A stretch of DNA of 64,000 nt. It comes from Clostridium sulfidigenes (GTDB taxonomy: Bacteria > Bacillota > Clostridia > Clostridiales > Clostridiaceae). Within the stretch, counting starts at the first letter, position 1, and each line of letters starts with the position of its first letter. Position numbers and translations under genes: made by a program. Below are positions 46,253 through 55,759 of the stretch, piece after piece. The notes beneath the pieces are model-generated. The model was not told where the DNA came from, did not search any database, and was given only the letters and a program-made list of their open reading frames with translations. The stretch lies in assembly GCF_000732635.1 (NCBI RefSeq), contig NZ_JPMD01000038.1, positions 89,937 through 153,936 of the forward strand. The letters run 5' to 3'.

Positions 46253-46549
46253 ATGAGATATTATGGAGATGAGGCTTTAGGCCTTGTAGAAACAATAGGA
46301 TTGGTTCCTGCACTTGAGGCTGCAGACAAAATGCTTAAGGCAGCTAATGTTGAATTAATTTCATATGAAAATGTTGGTTCAACACTTGTAACTATTATGG
46401 TAAAAGGTGATGTTGGTGCAGTAAGATCTGCTGTAGAAGCAGGTGCTGAAGCAGCGGCAGCAATTGGTAAATTAACAGCACACAATGTTATGCCACGTCC
46501 TATTAAAGAAGTTGGAGATATCGTTTCAGTACACGATATCGACGCATAA
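46253..46549 (+). CDS. BMC-H microcompartment shell protein
   Basis: 98 residues with one BMC domain (about 8-85; EALGLVETIGLVPALEAADKM, GDVGAVRSAVEAG, VMPRPIKEV). Such proteins form hexameric tiles of the shell. The N-terminal MRYYGDEA and the tail VSVHDIDA are short. It is the first gene of the operon after MerR-type promoter 2. Ribosome site AAGGAGGA. Paralogues in the operon lie at 46575, 55760 and 58793. Confidence 0.95.
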   Translation: MRYYGDEALGLVETIGLVPALEAADKMLKAANVELISYENVGSTLVTIMVKGDVGAVRSAVEAGAEAAAAIGKLTAHNVMPRPIKEVGDIVSVHDIDA

Positions 46550-46574
46550 AGCATAGAAAGGAAATGATTTACAT

Positions 46575-46883
46575 ATGTCAAGATATGAAGCTTTAGGATT
46601 AATCGAAACTTTTGGTCTGGTTTTTGCTTTAGAAGCAGCAGACGCTATGTGCAAAGCAGCAGATGTAGAACTAATAGGATATGAAAACGTTGCGTCAGGT
46701 TATATATCTGTTTTAGTTCGTGGTGATGTTGGTGCTTGTAAAACAGCAGTAGATGCTGGTGTTGCAGCAGTTGAAGGAATGGAAGGTGGAAGCCTTTATA
46801 GTTCAATAGTTATTCCAAGACCACACCAAGATCTAGAAAAAATAATAAAACGTTATGCAATTACAAATCTTGTAACAGAATAA
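46575..46883 (+). CDS. BMC-H microcompartment shell protein
   Basis: 102 residues, one BMC domain (EALGLIETFGLVFALEAADAM, GDVGACKTAVDAG, VIPRPHQDLEKII). It differs from its neighbour by pore-region residues (VASGYIS in place of VGSTLVT) and by a slightly longer tail. Tail and pore differences usually set the charge and size of the hexamer pore. It follows 25 bases after the first shell gene in the same operon, behind GAAAGGAAA. Confidence 0.93.
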   Translation: MSRYEALGLIETFGLVFALEAADAMCKAADVELIGYENVASGYISVLVRGDVGACKTAVDAGVAAVEGMEGGSLYSSIVIPRPHQDLEKIIKRYAITNLVTE

Positions 46884-46923
46884 TAAATAGAAAAACTTTT
46901 TATAAGGAAAAGGAGAGAGAAAA

Positions 46924-48417
46924 ATGAATATTATTGATAATGATTTACTCTCCATGCAGGAAGCGAGAATTCTTGTTGAAAATGCTCGTGAGGCACAAAG
47001 AAAATTAGCAGCTTTCCCACAAGAAAAACTTGATGAGATAGTTGAACGTATGACCGAAGAGATTGAAAAACATTTAAAAGAACTTGCAAAAATGTCTAAT
47101 GAGGAAACTGAATATGGAAAGTGGGAAGATAAACATATTAAAAATCACTTTGTATGTAAGTATCTGAAAAACAGACTTAAAGGTATGAATTGTGTAGGTA
47201 TCATTAGTGAAGATAAAATGAACAAGACAAAGGATATAGGAGTACCAATGGGGGTTATTATAGCCTTTTCTCCATCAATGAGTCCTGTTTCTACAACCAT
47301 ATATAAGGCGTTAATTGCAATTAAGTCAGGAAATGCAATCATATTTTCACCTCATCCAAGAGCTAAAAATACAATTTCTAAAACAATTGACATTTTAATT
47401 AGAGCTGGAGAAGGGGTAGGGCTTCCGGAAGGTGCACTTGCATATTTGCATACAGTGACTTCAAGTGGTTCATTAGAACTTATGAATCATAAAGATACTT
47501 CACTAATAATGAATACAGGGGTTCCAGAAATGCTTGATGCAGCTTATAAGTCCGGCAAACCAGTAATTTATGGTGGCAATGGAAATGGTCCAGCATTTAT
47601 AGAACGTACTGCTGATATTGAGCAAGCTGCTAAAGATATTATTGATAGTAAGAGCTTCGATTATGGAGTTGTATCTGCTGCTGAGCAATCAATTGTTGTG
47701 GATAGCTGTATAGTAGCTGAAGTAAAACAAGAACTTATTAAAAATGGTGGATACTTTATGACAGAAGAAGAAGCTGAAAAGTTGGCATCAATCTTATATT
47801 ACAAAGATGGAAGTTCTGACATGGATATGATCGGGAGATCGCCACAATTTTTAGCTAAAAAGGCTGGCTTCAGTGTTCCTGAAAATATAAGAGTTCTTAT
47901 TTCTCAGCAAAAATTTGTATCTCAAAAAAATCCTTATTCAAGAGAAAAGCTTTGTCCTGTTTTAGCTTTTTATATAGAAGATGACTGGATGCATGCTTGT
48001 GAAAAGTGTATAGAATTATTACTTAGTGAGAGACATGGACATACACTTATTATACATTCAAAGGATGAAGAGGTTATTCGTCAATTTGCATTAAAAAAAC
48101 CTGTTGGAAGAGTACTTGTTAACACTCCAGGAACTTTTGGAAGTATGGGAGCAACCACAAACTTGTTTCCATCAATGACCCTAGGCAGTGGATCTGCAGG
48201 GCATGGAATGACTTCAGACAATGTTTCACCTATGAACTTAATATATGTACGTAAAGTTGGATATGGGGTTCGTAAGGCAGATGAAATTGTTGGCATGATG
48301 GACAATAAAGAGGATTCTAACTATGAAGTTTTAAAAGATAAATTAAATGCAAATGAAATTGATAGTGTTAAGCTATTAGAGAGTATTTTGAAAAAAGTTT
48401 TAAATGACTTAAAATAA
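46924..48417 (+). CDS. Aldehyde dehydrogenase-like pseudoenzyme (catalytic Cys replaced by Ser)
   Basis: 497 residues, full-length ALDH fold close to CutF. At the nucleophile position CutF reads TICASEQS with Cys251; this protein reads VVSAAEQS with Ser251, at the same residue number. The CoA/NAD-binding part also drifts (PMGVIIAFSPSMSPVSTT against [18 protein letters not shown]). The C-terminal encapsulation-peptide helix of CutF is replaced by DSVKLLESILKKVLNDLK, itself an amphipathic helix. Loss of dehydrogenase activity is therefore likely; a structural or cargo-scaffold role is inferred. Ribosome site AAAGGAGAG. Confidence 0.85.
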   Translation: MNIIDNDLLSMQEARILVENAREAQRKLAAFPQEKLDEIVERMTEEIEKHLKELAKMSNEETEYGKWEDKHIKNHFVCKYLKNRLKGMNCVGIISEDKMNKTKDIGVPMGVIIAFSPSMSPVSTTIYKALIAIKSGNAIIFSPHPRAKNTISKTIDILIRAGEGVGLPEGALAYLHTVTSSGSLELMNHKDTSLIMNTGVPEMLDAAYKSGKPVIYGGNGNGPAFIERTADIEQAAKDIIDSKSFDYGVVSAAEQSIVVDSCIVAEVKQELIKNGGYFMTEEEAEKLASILYYKDGSSDMDMIGRSPQFLAKKAGFSVPENIRVLISQQKFVSQKNPYSREKLCPVLAFYIEDDWMHACEKCIELLLSERHGHTLIIHSKDEEVIRQFALKKPVGRVLVNTPGTFGSMGATTNLFPSMTLGSGSAGHGMTSDNVSPMNLIYVRKVGYGVRKADEIVGMMDNKEDSNYEVLKDKLNANEIDSVKLLESILKKVLNDLK

Positions 48418-48466
48418 TAGGTCATACAAAATGTATGAAATATATTAAAGAATGTGAGGGAATAAA

Positions 48467-51007
48467 TTGGATATTCGTGAATTTTCAAATAAGTTTATGG
48501 AAGCAACTCAAAACATGTCTGATGAAGAACGTGCTAGTTTAATGAAGATGTTTTCTAGTGTTTCCAAAGAAATAACAAAGGAAGAATCAACTACTAGCTG
48601 TGTTGTGTGTGACAATAATGGTCAAATTCCAGATGGAATAACAGAGCGTTTAGTTAAGTTAAAGGAAAAATACTTAACTCATGTACCAACAATCACTACT
48701 CACAAAGCAAGAGTTATTACTCAAATAGCAAAAGAAAACCCTGGTATACCTAAGGCAATTTTACGTGGTAAGTCTTTCAAGCGTTGCTGTGAAACTGCAC
48801 CATTAGTAATTCAAGATAATGAGCTTATCGTTGGTGCACCAAATGGACAACCACGTGCTGGATCTTTCTCTCCTGATATATCTTGGAGATGGATGAGAGA
48901 CGAACTTGATACAATAGGAACTCGTGCGCAAGACCCATTCTACGTATCAGAAGAAGATAAGAAAATCATGCGTGAAGAATTATTCCCATTCTGGGAAGGT
49001 AAATCAATTGATGAATACTGTGAGAGTCAATACAGAGAAGCTGGAGTATGGGAACTTTCTGGAGAATCTTTCGTATCAGATTGTTCATACCACGCATTAA
49101 ATGGAGGAGGAGACTCTAACCCAGGATATGACGTTATCTTAATGAAAAAAGGTATGCTTGACATAGTAAAGGAATGTAATGAGAAATTAGCTGACCTTAG
49201 CTATGAAAGACCAGAAGATATGGAAAAAATATACTTCTACAAATCTCTAATCGATACTGCAGAGGGTGTTATGATATACGCTAAACGTATGTCAGATTAT
49301 GCTGCAGAATTAGCTGCAAAAGAAACTAATCCTACTCGTAAAGCTGAGTTATTAAAAATTTCAGAAGTAAATGCTAGAGTTCCAGCTCATAAGCCAAGCA
49401 CTTACTGGGAAGCAATTCAATCAGTTTGGACTATAGAATCATTACTTGTAGTTGAAGAAAACCAAACAGGTATGTCTATAGGACGTGTTGACCAATATAT
49501 GTACCCATTCTACAAAGCGGATATTGAAGCTGGTCGTATGACTGATTTTGAAGCATTTGAGTTATCTGGTTGTATGCTTATAAAAATGTCTGAGATGATG
49601 TGGCTTACAAGTGAAGGAGCTTCTAAATTCTTCGCAGGTTACCAACCATTCGTTAACATGTGTTTAGGTGGAGTTACTAGAGAGGGAAGAGATGCTACAA
49701 ACGAATTAACATACCTTCTAATGGATGCAGTTCGTCATGTTAAGATATATCAACCAACTTTAGCTTGTCGTATACACAAAGCATCACCTCAAAAGTATCT
49801 TAAAAAGATAGTTGATGTTATCCGTGCAGGTATGGGATTCCCAGCATGTCACTTTGATGACGTTCATATAAAAATGATGTTAGCTAAAGGTGTTTCTATA
49901 GAAGATGCAAGAGATTACTGCTTAATGGGATGTGTTGAGCCACAGAAGTCAGGAAGATTATATCAATGGACTTCTACGGGATATACTCAATGGCCTATAT
50001 GTATAGAACTTACTCTTAACCATGGTGTACCACTATGGTATGGTAAGCAAGTATGCCCAGATATGGGAGATCTAAGCAACTTCAAAACTTACGAGCAATT
50101 TGAAGCAGCTGTTAAAGAGCAAATTAAATTCATTACTAAATGGACAAGTGTTGCTACAGTAATTTCTCAACGTGTTCACAGAGACCTTGCACCAAAACCA
50201 CTTATGTCTATGATGTATGAAGGATGTATGGAAAATGGTAGAGGAGTAGAAGCAGGCGGAGCTATGTATAACTTCGGACCAGGAGTAGTATGGAGTGGTC
50301 TTGCTACTTATGCAGACTCTATGGCAGCTATAAAGAAATTAGTATTTGAAGATAAAAAATATACACTACAAGAAATGAACGAAGCTTTAAAAGCTGATTT
50401 CGTTGGATATGAACAGCTTAAAAAAGATTGTTTAGAAGCACCTAAGTATGGTAACGATGATGATTATGCAGATTTAATTGCTGCGGATTTAATTAACTTT
50501 ACTGAGCAAGAACATCGTAAGTATAAGACATTATATTCAGTTCTTAGCCATGGTACTTTATCAATCTCAAACAACACTCCATTTGGACAACTTACAGGAG
50601 CTACAGCAAATGGACGTAGAGCATGGATGCCTTTATCAGATGGTATAAGTCCAACTCAAGGAGCTGACTTTAAAGGGCCTACTGCTATAATTAAATCTGT
50701 TTCTAAAATGTCTTGCGAGGATATGAATATAGGTATGGTTCATAACTTCAAGTTAGTAGCTGGTCTTCTTGATACACCTGAAGGTGAAAATGGAATCATT
50801 ACATTACTTCGTAGTGCATGTGCCCTTCAGCTTGGAGAAATGCAGTTCAACTATTTAGATAACAAAACATTACTTGAAGCACAAAAGCACCCAGAGCAAT
50901 ACCGTGATTTAATTGTTCGTGTTGCTGGATATAGTGCATTCTTTGTTGAGTTATGCAAAGACGTTCAAGATGAAATTATCAGCAGAACTGTGCTTACACA
51001 CTTTTAA
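48467..51007 (+). CDS. cutC: Choline trimethylamine-lyase, glycyl radical enzyme
   Basis: 846 residues. It cleaves choline to trimethylamine and acetaldehyde. Every key residue sits at the number known from Desulfovibrio CutC: thiyl Cys489 and base Glu491 in MGCVEPQ, glycyl radical Gly821 in RVAGYSAFF, and choline-site Tyr208, Asp216, Phe395 and Tyr506. This separates it from pyruvate formate-lyase and diol dehydratases. The start is TTG 48467, six bases after GAGGG, an unusual codon for a main enzyme. The N-terminal amphipathic helix ([16 protein letters not shown]) may target it to the compartment. CutD follows. Confidence 0.97.
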   Translation: MDIREFSNKFMEATQNMSDEERASLMKMFSSVSKEITKEESTTSCVVCDNNGQIPDGITERLVKLKEKYLTHVPTITTHKARVITQIAKENPGIPKAILRGKSFKRCCETAPLVIQDNELIVGAPNGQPRAGSFSPDISWRWMRDELDTIGTRAQDPFYVSEEDKKIMREELFPFWEGKSIDEYCESQYREAGVWELSGESFVSDCSYHALNGGGDSNPGYDVILMKKGMLDIVKECNEKLADLSYERPEDMEKIYFYKSLIDTAEGVMIYAKRMSDYAAELAAKETNPTRKAELLKISEVNARVPAHKPSTYWEAIQSVWTIESLLVVEENQTGMSIGRVDQYMYPFYKADIEAGRMTDFEAFELSGCMLIKMSEMMWLTSEGASKFFAGYQPFVNMCLGGVTREGRDATNELTYLLMDAVRHVKIYQPTLACRIHKASPQKYLKKIVDVIRAGMGFPACHFDDVHIKMMLAKGVSIEDARDYCLMGCVEPQKSGRLYQWTSTGYTQWPICIELTLNHGVPLWYGKQVCPDMGDLSNFKTYEQFEAAVKEQIKFITKWTSVATVISQRVHRDLAPKPLMSMMYEGCMENGRGVEAGGAMYNFGPGVVWSGLATYADSMAAIKKLVFEDKKYTLQEMNEALKADFVGYEQLKKDCLEAPKYGNDDDYADLIAADLINFTEQEHRKYKTLYSVLSHGTLSISNNTPFGQLTGATANGRRAWMPLSDGISPTQGADFKGPTAIIKSVSKMSCEDMNIGMVHNFKLVAGLLDTPEGENGIITLLRSACALQLGEMQFNYLDNKTLLEAQKHPEQYRDLIVRVAGYSAFFVELCKDVQDEIISRTVLTHF

Positions 51008-51024
51008 TTAAAAAAATTGTATAA

Positions 51025-51063
51025 AATCTGTAATCTGCAGCAGTGTTCTGTAGATTACAGATT
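51025..51063 (+). other. Strong intercistronic hairpin between cutC and cutD
   Basis: AATCTGTAATCTGCAG at 51025-51040 pairs with CTGTAGATTACAGATT at 51048-51063 (16 bp, one wobble, 7-base loop). ATAAATAAG follows, so no T-tract. It probably stabilises the cutC 3' end or lowers read-through so that less activase than lyase is made. Confidence 0.75.
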
Positions 51064-51116
51064 ATAAATAAGATATATATTAAAAATCAAGGTAATGAAA
51101 CTGGAGAATGAAAAAT

Positions 51117-52070
51117 ATGAGTAATGAAAACTTAGGTATAATCGAACGAAAAGCGACGATTTTTAATATACAGAAATATAACATGTATGATGGAGATGGA
51201 GTAAGAACTTTAGTATTCTTTCAAGGTTGTCCTCTTCGTTGTAAATGGTGTGCAAATCCTGAAGGACTAGTTAAAAAGCATAGAGTTATGTTTAAAAGTA
51301 ATTCATGTGTTAATTGTGGGGCTTGCGTTTCTGTTTGTCCTGTTGGAATACATACCATATCTAATGAAACTTTAAAGCATGAAGTTAATCGTGATATTGA
51401 TTGTATCGGATGTGGTAAGTGCAAAGAAGCTTGTCTTAAATCTGCTTTAACAATAGTTGGAGAAGTAAAAACTATTTCTGAACTGTTGGAGATTGTAGAG
51501 GAAGATAGAACTTTTTATGAAGTTTCTGGTGGTGGTGTTACATTAGGCGGTGGTGAAGTTTTAATGCAGCCTGAAGCAGCTTGCAGTTTGTTAATGGCAT
51601 GTAAGCAATCAGGGATAAATACTGCAATTGAAACTTGTGGTTATGCAAAACTTGAATCAGTACTTAAGGTTGCGGAGTTTACAGATTTATTCCTATTTGA
51701 TGTTAAACATATTGATTCTGATAGACACTTTCAGTTAACAGGTGTGAGGAATGAACAGATTTTAGAAAATCTGCAAGAACTACTTCGCCGCAAATATAAT
51801 GTGAAGATTCGTATGCCTTTACTTAAAGGTATAAATGATTCTCAAGATGAAATTGAAAAGACTATGGAGTTTTTAACACCATACAAAGATTACAAAAACT
51901 TTAAAGGGATTGACTTACTTCCATATCATAAGATGGGGGTAAATAAATACAATCAATTAGGAATGGAATATCCTATAAAGGATGATCCAAGTTTAAAGAA
52001 TGAAGATTTAGATAGAATAGAAGGATGGATTAAAAAGTACGATTTACATGTAAAAGTAATCCGTCATTAA
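51117..52070 (+). CDS. cutD: Choline TMA-lyase activating enzyme (radical SAM)
   Basis: 317 residues from ATG 51117; ATG 51108 is only one base from GGAG and so less likely. It uses S-adenosylmethionine to place the radical on Gly821 of CutC. The radical SAM motif GCPLRCKWC near residue 45 is followed by a ferredoxin-like insertion with two 4Fe-4S motifs (CVNCGACVSVCPVG and CIGCGKCKEAC), typical of activases of this class. Further motifs are GGGVTLGGGE and ETCGYA. It follows cutC in the operon after the hairpin. Confidence 0.95.
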   Translation: MSNENLGIIERKATIFNIQKYNMYDGDGVRTLVFFQGCPLRCKWCANPEGLVKKHRVMFKSNSCVNCGACVSVCPVGIHTISNETLKHEVNRDIDCIGCGKCKEACLKSALTIVGEVKTISELLEIVEEDRTFYEVSGGGVTLGGGEVLMQPEAACSLLMACKQSGINTAIETCGYAKLESVLKVAEFTDLFLFDVKHIDSDRHFQLTGVRNEQILENLQELLRRKYNVKIRMPLLKGINDSQDEIEKTMEFLTPYKDYKNFKGIDLLPYHKMGVNKYNQLGMEYPIKDDPSLKNEDLDRIEGWIKKYDLHVKVIRH

Positions 52071-52109
52071 ATAATTTTCAAATAGATAATAAGATGGAAG
52101 GTAAGGTTT

Positions 52110-52463
52110 ATGGGAGATTTTCTTGATAGAAACATACAGCGTGTTATACAAGAGTCAGTGCCAGGAAAGCAGATTACAATAGCACATATCATTGCGTCAC
52201 CTATGTCTGATATATATGAACGTCTTGGAATCGATGAAAAAGGAGCTATAGGGATTTTAACTCTTTCTCCATATGAAACTGCAATAATAGCAGCAGATAT
52301 TGCTACAAAGTCTTCTAATGTTGAAATTGGGTTTCTTGATCGTTTTACAGGTTCTGTTGTAATAAATGGCGATGTTCAAAGTGTGGAAACAGCACTTGGA
52401 GCAGTAAACGATACGTTAAGAGATATGCTTGGATTTACTCCGGCACCCATTACAAGGACATGA
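52110..52463 (+). CDS. eutS: EutS/PduU-like circularly permuted BMC shell protein
   Basis: 117 residues. Matches EutS in [36 protein letters not shown] and [13 protein letters not shown]. Proteins of this type form hexamers with a beta-barrel cap over the pore. It overlaps the next gene by 4 bases (ATGA), the usual eutS-eutP arrangement. The N-terminus [15 protein letters not shown] is slightly longer than enteric EutS. Confidence 0.92.
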   Translation: MGDFLDRNIQRVIQESVPGKQITIAHIIASPMSDIYERLGIDEKGAIGILTLSPYETAIIAADIATKSSNVEIGFLDRFTGSVVINGDVQSVETALGAVNDTLRDMLGFTPAPITRT

Positions 52464-52906
52464 GAAAAAAGCGCATAATGGTAATTGGACCTTCAAGATG
52501 TGGTAAAACCACATTAGTTAATGCCCTAAATAATTATGATGGTCCGCTAAAACGAACACCAGATTTAATTTATGGTAAAAACACTATTGATGTTCCAAGT
52601 GCTTATTTAGAAAATTCATGGATGTACAAGCATATAATAGCAGCAGCTCAAGATGCATCTCATGTGCTTATATTGGTTGATCAGTCTAATTGCAATGAAA
52701 TATACTCCCATGGATTTGCAAAGTCTTTTAGATGCCCGGTGATTGGAGTTATTACAAAATGTGACTTGATACCTGAAAATGAAGAAAAATGTTTACGACA
52801 GTTGAAGAACATAGGAGTATCAAAGCCATATTTTAATATTAGTTTTCCAATGGGAACAGGAATTGATGCTTTGAAAAAGTATTTATTTGAAAAAGGTGAG
52901 GAGTAA
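52460..52906 (+). CDS. eutP: EutP/PduV-like small GTPase
   Basis: 148 residues. P-loop [10 protein letters not shown] near residue 10, and the G4 motif TKCD ([10 protein letters not shown]). The G3 region is diverged, reading DVPSAYLEN, as in other EutP proteins. The family is associated with microcompartments, and acetate kinase activity or compartment positioning has been proposed; neither can be told here. The start overlaps the eutS stop by 4 bases. Confidence 0.9.
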   Translation: MRKKRIMVIGPSRCGKTTLVNALNNYDGPLKRTPDLIYGKNTIDVPSAYLENSWMYKHIIAAAQDASHVLILVDQSNCNEIYSHGFAKSFRCPVIGVITKCDLIPENEEKCLRQLKNIGVSKPYFNISFPMGTGIDALKKYLFEKGEE

Positions 52907-52912
52907 AGGTCA

Positions 52913-53593
52913 ATGATGAAATTTATTACCGAAGAGTATTTGAGAGATTTATATCGAAAAGAACCTTTTAATACCTACAAGTTACAACAAGGACAGCGCC
53001 TTACACCTGGAGCAGCTCAATATTTGTCTGATAAGAGAATAACAATGAATAATAATGATTCTAAAAAAGATAAAAATGTTTCTCAAGAAAATAAGACTGA
53101 AGTAGTAAAACCAGAGAGAAACACTAATTTATATTTGAAGAAACTTTGTTATAAGTTGAAATCTATGGAGGCAGTATTTCTTGTTACTAGTAGTGAAATA
53201 TTAAGAGAAGATATCATTTTAGCACAAAATGTTATGAATTTAGGTAGAAAAATATCAAACATCAGAAATGTTGTGGAAGGAAAAGGTGTTCTTGAGTCTA
53301 TTTGCTGCAAAGAATGCACTGGAATTAATCCATTAAATTTCATGACTGACCTTGATGATTGTTTTGAAATAACAGAATTTCATATGCAGCTTGAAAAAAG
53401 CAATGCAATTTTAAAAATGAACGCACTACGTTGTGCTATGCGAGAATTACAATTTGATATAATTGATACCTACAAAAATGATGATGACGGTTTAAAAAAT
53501 AGAATTATGGAGAACACTAATTCAATAATTAATTCGCTGTCTCAATTGATTTGTTCAGCAGTAGGAGGAAAAGAATGTCAAAGAAAAAATTAA
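52913..53593 (+). CDS. EutT-like corrinoid adenosyltransferase homologue
   Basis: 226 residues. The N-terminal FITEEYLRDLY and LTPGAAQYLSDKRI are typical of EutT-like proteins, followed by a charged linker (about 45-75) and a helical domain. EutT binds metal through H-x11-CC-x2-C. Here CCKEC is present, but the residue 12 before the first Cys is Asn, not His. The locus has no B12-dependent lyase, so ATP:corrinoid adenosyltransferase activity has no obvious user here. Function uncertain. It overlaps the eutJ-like gene by 19 bases. Confidence 0.68.
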   Translation: MMKFITEEYLRDLYRKEPFNTYKLQQGQRLTPGAAQYLSDKRITMNNNDSKKDKNVSQENKTEVVKPERNTNLYLKKLCYKLKSMEAVFLVTSSEILREDIILAQNVMNLGRKISNIRNVVEGKGVLESICCKECTGINPLNFMTDLDDCFEITEFHMQLEKSNAILKMNALRCAMRELQFDIIDTYKNDDDGLKNRIMENTNSIINSLSQLICSAVGGKECQRKN

Positions 53594-54420
53594 CTTTTGA
53601 ATATTGTGATAAGATGGTTCAAGATTTTGAAGAGGTTATAGAAAAGCCAATCCTTAACGGATCTTCTGTTTATTATACAGGTGTGGACTTAGGTACTGCT
53701 TGTGTAGTATTGGCTGTTTTAGATGAAAACTATAAGCCGGTGGCTGGTGCATATAGGTATGCAGATGTGGTTCGTGATGGTATGGTTGTAGACTATATTG
53801 GTGCCATAAGAATTGTTAGAGAACTTAAGCAGGAAATTGAGGAAAAATTGAATACAGAGCTTCTTTATGCAGCTGCTGCAATTCCACCTGGAACAGATGC
53901 TTTAGATTCTGGAGCAATTAAAAACGTAGTTCAGTCAGCAGGATTTGAATTAACAAATCTGTTAGATGAACCTACTGCTGCCAATGCTGTACTTAAAATT
54001 CAAAATGGTGCAGTTGTTGATATCGGTGGTGGTACAACTGGAATATCAATTTTAAAAGATGGAAAGGTTGTTTATGTTGTTGATGAACCAACAGGAGGTA
54101 CTCATTTCTCATTAGTTATTTCTGGTGCTTATGGAATGCCTTTTAAAGAGGCAGATAAGTTTAAAAGAAATAACGAAAACCACAAAGAAATTTTACCTGT
54201 GTTAAAGCCAGTAGTTGAAAAGGTGTCATCAATTATTAACCAGCATATCAAGAATCATGATGTAAATGAAATTTCTTTAGTTGGTGGTACTTGTTGCTTA
54301 ACTGGAATTGAAGAAATTATTCAGAAACAGACTGGAGTTTATACTCACAAACCTAAGAATCCTATGTTTGTTACACCACTTGGAATAGCATTAAGTTGTA
54401 CACAAGATATTATGGAATAA
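53575..54420 (+). CDS. eutJ: EutJ-like actin/Hsp70-fold protein
   Basis: 281 residues from ATG 53575, six bases after AGGAGG; the upstream in-frame extension overlaps the previous gene. Actin-superfamily ATPase motifs: YYTGVDLGTACVVL (phosphate 1), VVDIGGGTTGISI (phosphate 2), LDEPTAANA and SLVGGTCCLTGIEE (adenosine). EutJ is thought to act as a chaperone for microcompartment enzymes or for a B12 enzyme; the exact role is unknown. Confidence 0.9.
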   Translation: MSKKKLTFEYCDKMVQDFEEVIEKPILNGSSVYYTGVDLGTACVVLAVLDENYKPVAGAYRYADVVRDGMVVDYIGAIRIVRELKQEIEEKLNTELLYAAAAIPPGTDALDSGAIKNVVQSAGFELTNLLDEPTAANAVLKIQNGAVVDIGGGTTGISILKDGKVVYVVDEPTGGTHFSLVISGAYGMPFKEADKFKRNNENHKEILPVLKPVVEKVSSIINQHIKNHDVNEISLVGGTCCLTGIEEIIQKQTGVYTHKPKNPMFVTPLGIALSCTQDIME

Positions 54421-54438
54421 TAAGGAGAGTGTTTAAAA

Positions 54439-54741
54439 GTGGATTTTAGAATTATAAAATCACCTTCCCAGAGCACTAAAGATATTCTTATAAGACGAAT
54501 TGGTGGAAATTGTAAAACCAAATTAGACGGTGTTGATGCAATAGGACTTGTTCAAGGCAAACTTATCGATATGATATATGCTACAGATATTGCTGAGAAA
54601 AGTGCTGGTGTCACTGTTGAAGATATAAAGGGCACATGTCCCCAACACATGGTTTTAATTGGAATTTTTGGCGATACATCATCAGTTGAATCTGCAATAA
54701 ATGAGATTAAACTGAAAATGAAAGAAGGAAAAACAATATGA
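54439..54741 (+). CDS. GrpU-like BMC shell protein with putative Fe-S site
   Basis: 100 residues from a GTG start (AAGGAGAG). Its BMC-type sequence DAIGLVQGKLIDMIYATDIA leads to GTCPQHM around Cys67, then LIGIFGDTSSVESAINEIK. The Cys-Pro motif in this place is the hallmark of GrpU proteins of glycyl-radical compartments, which bind an iron-sulfur cluster at the hexamer pore. Electron transfer across the shell or sensing is inferred from the family. The start of the next gene overlaps its stop by 4 bases. Confidence 0.78.
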   Translation: MDFRIIKSPSQSTKDILIRRIGGNCKTKLDGVDAIGLVQGKLIDMIYATDIAEKSAGVTVEDIKGTCPQHMVLIGIFGDTSSVESAINEIKLKMKEGKTI

Positions 54742-55001
54742 TAGTAGCAAGACTTATTGATAATGTATGGGCAACTAGAAAAGCTGAATCACTTAACGGA
54801 CTTAAGTTTATGCTTGCTGAGGAAATTGGTGGAGTAGATGAAGGACGTAGATTTATTGTTGTTGACAATATCAGTGCAGGTATTGGTGATAGAGTTATCG
54901 TTAGTACTGGATCATCTGCTCGTAGAATGTTAGGCGATGATAATATACCTGTAGATGCAGTTGTTGTTGGAATAGTTGATAATGATTGTAACTTTGGTTA
55001 A
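54738..55001 (+). CDS. eutN: EutN/CcmL-type BMC-P vertex protein
   Basis: 87 residues, complete EutN_CcmL domain: VARLIDNVWATRKAESL, FIVVDNISAGIGDRVIV, GSSARRMLG, PVDAVVVGIVDNDC. Pentamers of this protein close the twelve vertices of the shell. It is the only BMC-P gene of the locus. It starts within the stop of the GrpU-like gene. Confidence 0.95.
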   Translation: MIVARLIDNVWATRKAESLNGLKFMLAEEIGGVDEGRRFIVVDNISAGIGDRVIVSTGSSARRMLGDDNIPVDAVVVGIVDNDCNFG

Positions 55002-55079
55002 ACACAATCTTTCTTAAAAATAATCATAGGATTTTAGGTTTTTTATAGATACCAATATTATTTGAAAGGAAGTGAAAAT

Positions 55080-55742
55080 ATGAAAAAATTAATCTGTGCA
55101 AAAGATATTGAACAATTAATATTAAAGGGTGAAAAAGTATTTTATATAGATGGTAGTGAAATAATTACACCATCAGCTAAGGATCTTGCAAAAAACAATG
55201 AAATACTATTTACTACAGAAGCTTCTGCACCTAAGGTAGAGACTTTAGAAGCTAAGAAGGTTCCAAGCATAGAAGGTATGGATAGTGAAATGATGCTTAA
55301 TTTCTTCAGAGCAATGATGGACAAGGGTCTTTTACAAGAAATGCTTGAATGCTTAAAACCAAAAAATCTTCTATTTGAAGCTGAAAGTGATCCTAATGGA
55401 CTTAAAGTTGTTAGAGGAAAAACAGTAAAAATGGACGTATTCGACACTGGAAATCCAAATGCAAAGGCTTATTTCCAAGAGTTAGTAAGTAAAGAAGAAT
55501 CAAAAATGAGTGCTGGATTTTTAGTTATTGAAAATTCAAAATTTGATTGGGAATTAACTTATGAAGAGATTGACTATGTTATCGAGGGAACTTTAACAGT
55601 TGAAATCAATGGAAAAACATATACAGCTCATGCTGGAGATGTGCTATTTGTTCCATCTGGTTCTAAAGTAGTTTGGGGTTCTCCAGATAAAGCAAGGGTA
55701 TTCTACACAACATATCCAGCTAACTGGGCAGATCTTTTATAA
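55080..55742 (+). CDS. eutQ: EutQ-like cupin protein (acetate kinase-type)
   Basis: 220 residues from ATG 55080 (AAAGGAAG). The C-terminal cupin (about 105-220; YEEIDYVIEGTLTVEING, HAGDVLFVPSGSKVVW) is joined to an N-terminal region KKLICAKDIEQLIL-TPSAKDLA typical of EutQ. EutQ of Salmonella has acetate kinase activity, so this may recover ATP from acetyl phosphate made by PduL. That step is otherwise missing from the locus. Confidence 0.88.
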   Translation: MKKLICAKDIEQLILKGEKVFYIDGSEIITPSAKDLAKNNEILFTTEASAPKVETLEAKKVPSIEGMDSEMMLNFFRAMMDKGLLQEMLECLKPKNLLFEAESDPNGLKVVRGKTVKMDVFDTGNPNAKAYFQELVSKEESKMSAGFLVIENSKFDWELTYEEIDYVIEGTLTVEINGKTYTAHAGDVLFVPSGSKVVWGSPDKARVFYTTYPANWADLL

Positions 55743-55759
55743 ATTAGGGGGATTGACCT

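Noticed and set aside
48467..51007. Pyruvate formate-lyase or glycerol/propanediol dehydratase instead of CutC
   Set aside because: GCVEPQ with Asp216, Tyr208, Phe395 and Tyr506 at CutC positions, plus the absence of the Cys-Cys pair of PFL, favours choline lyase.
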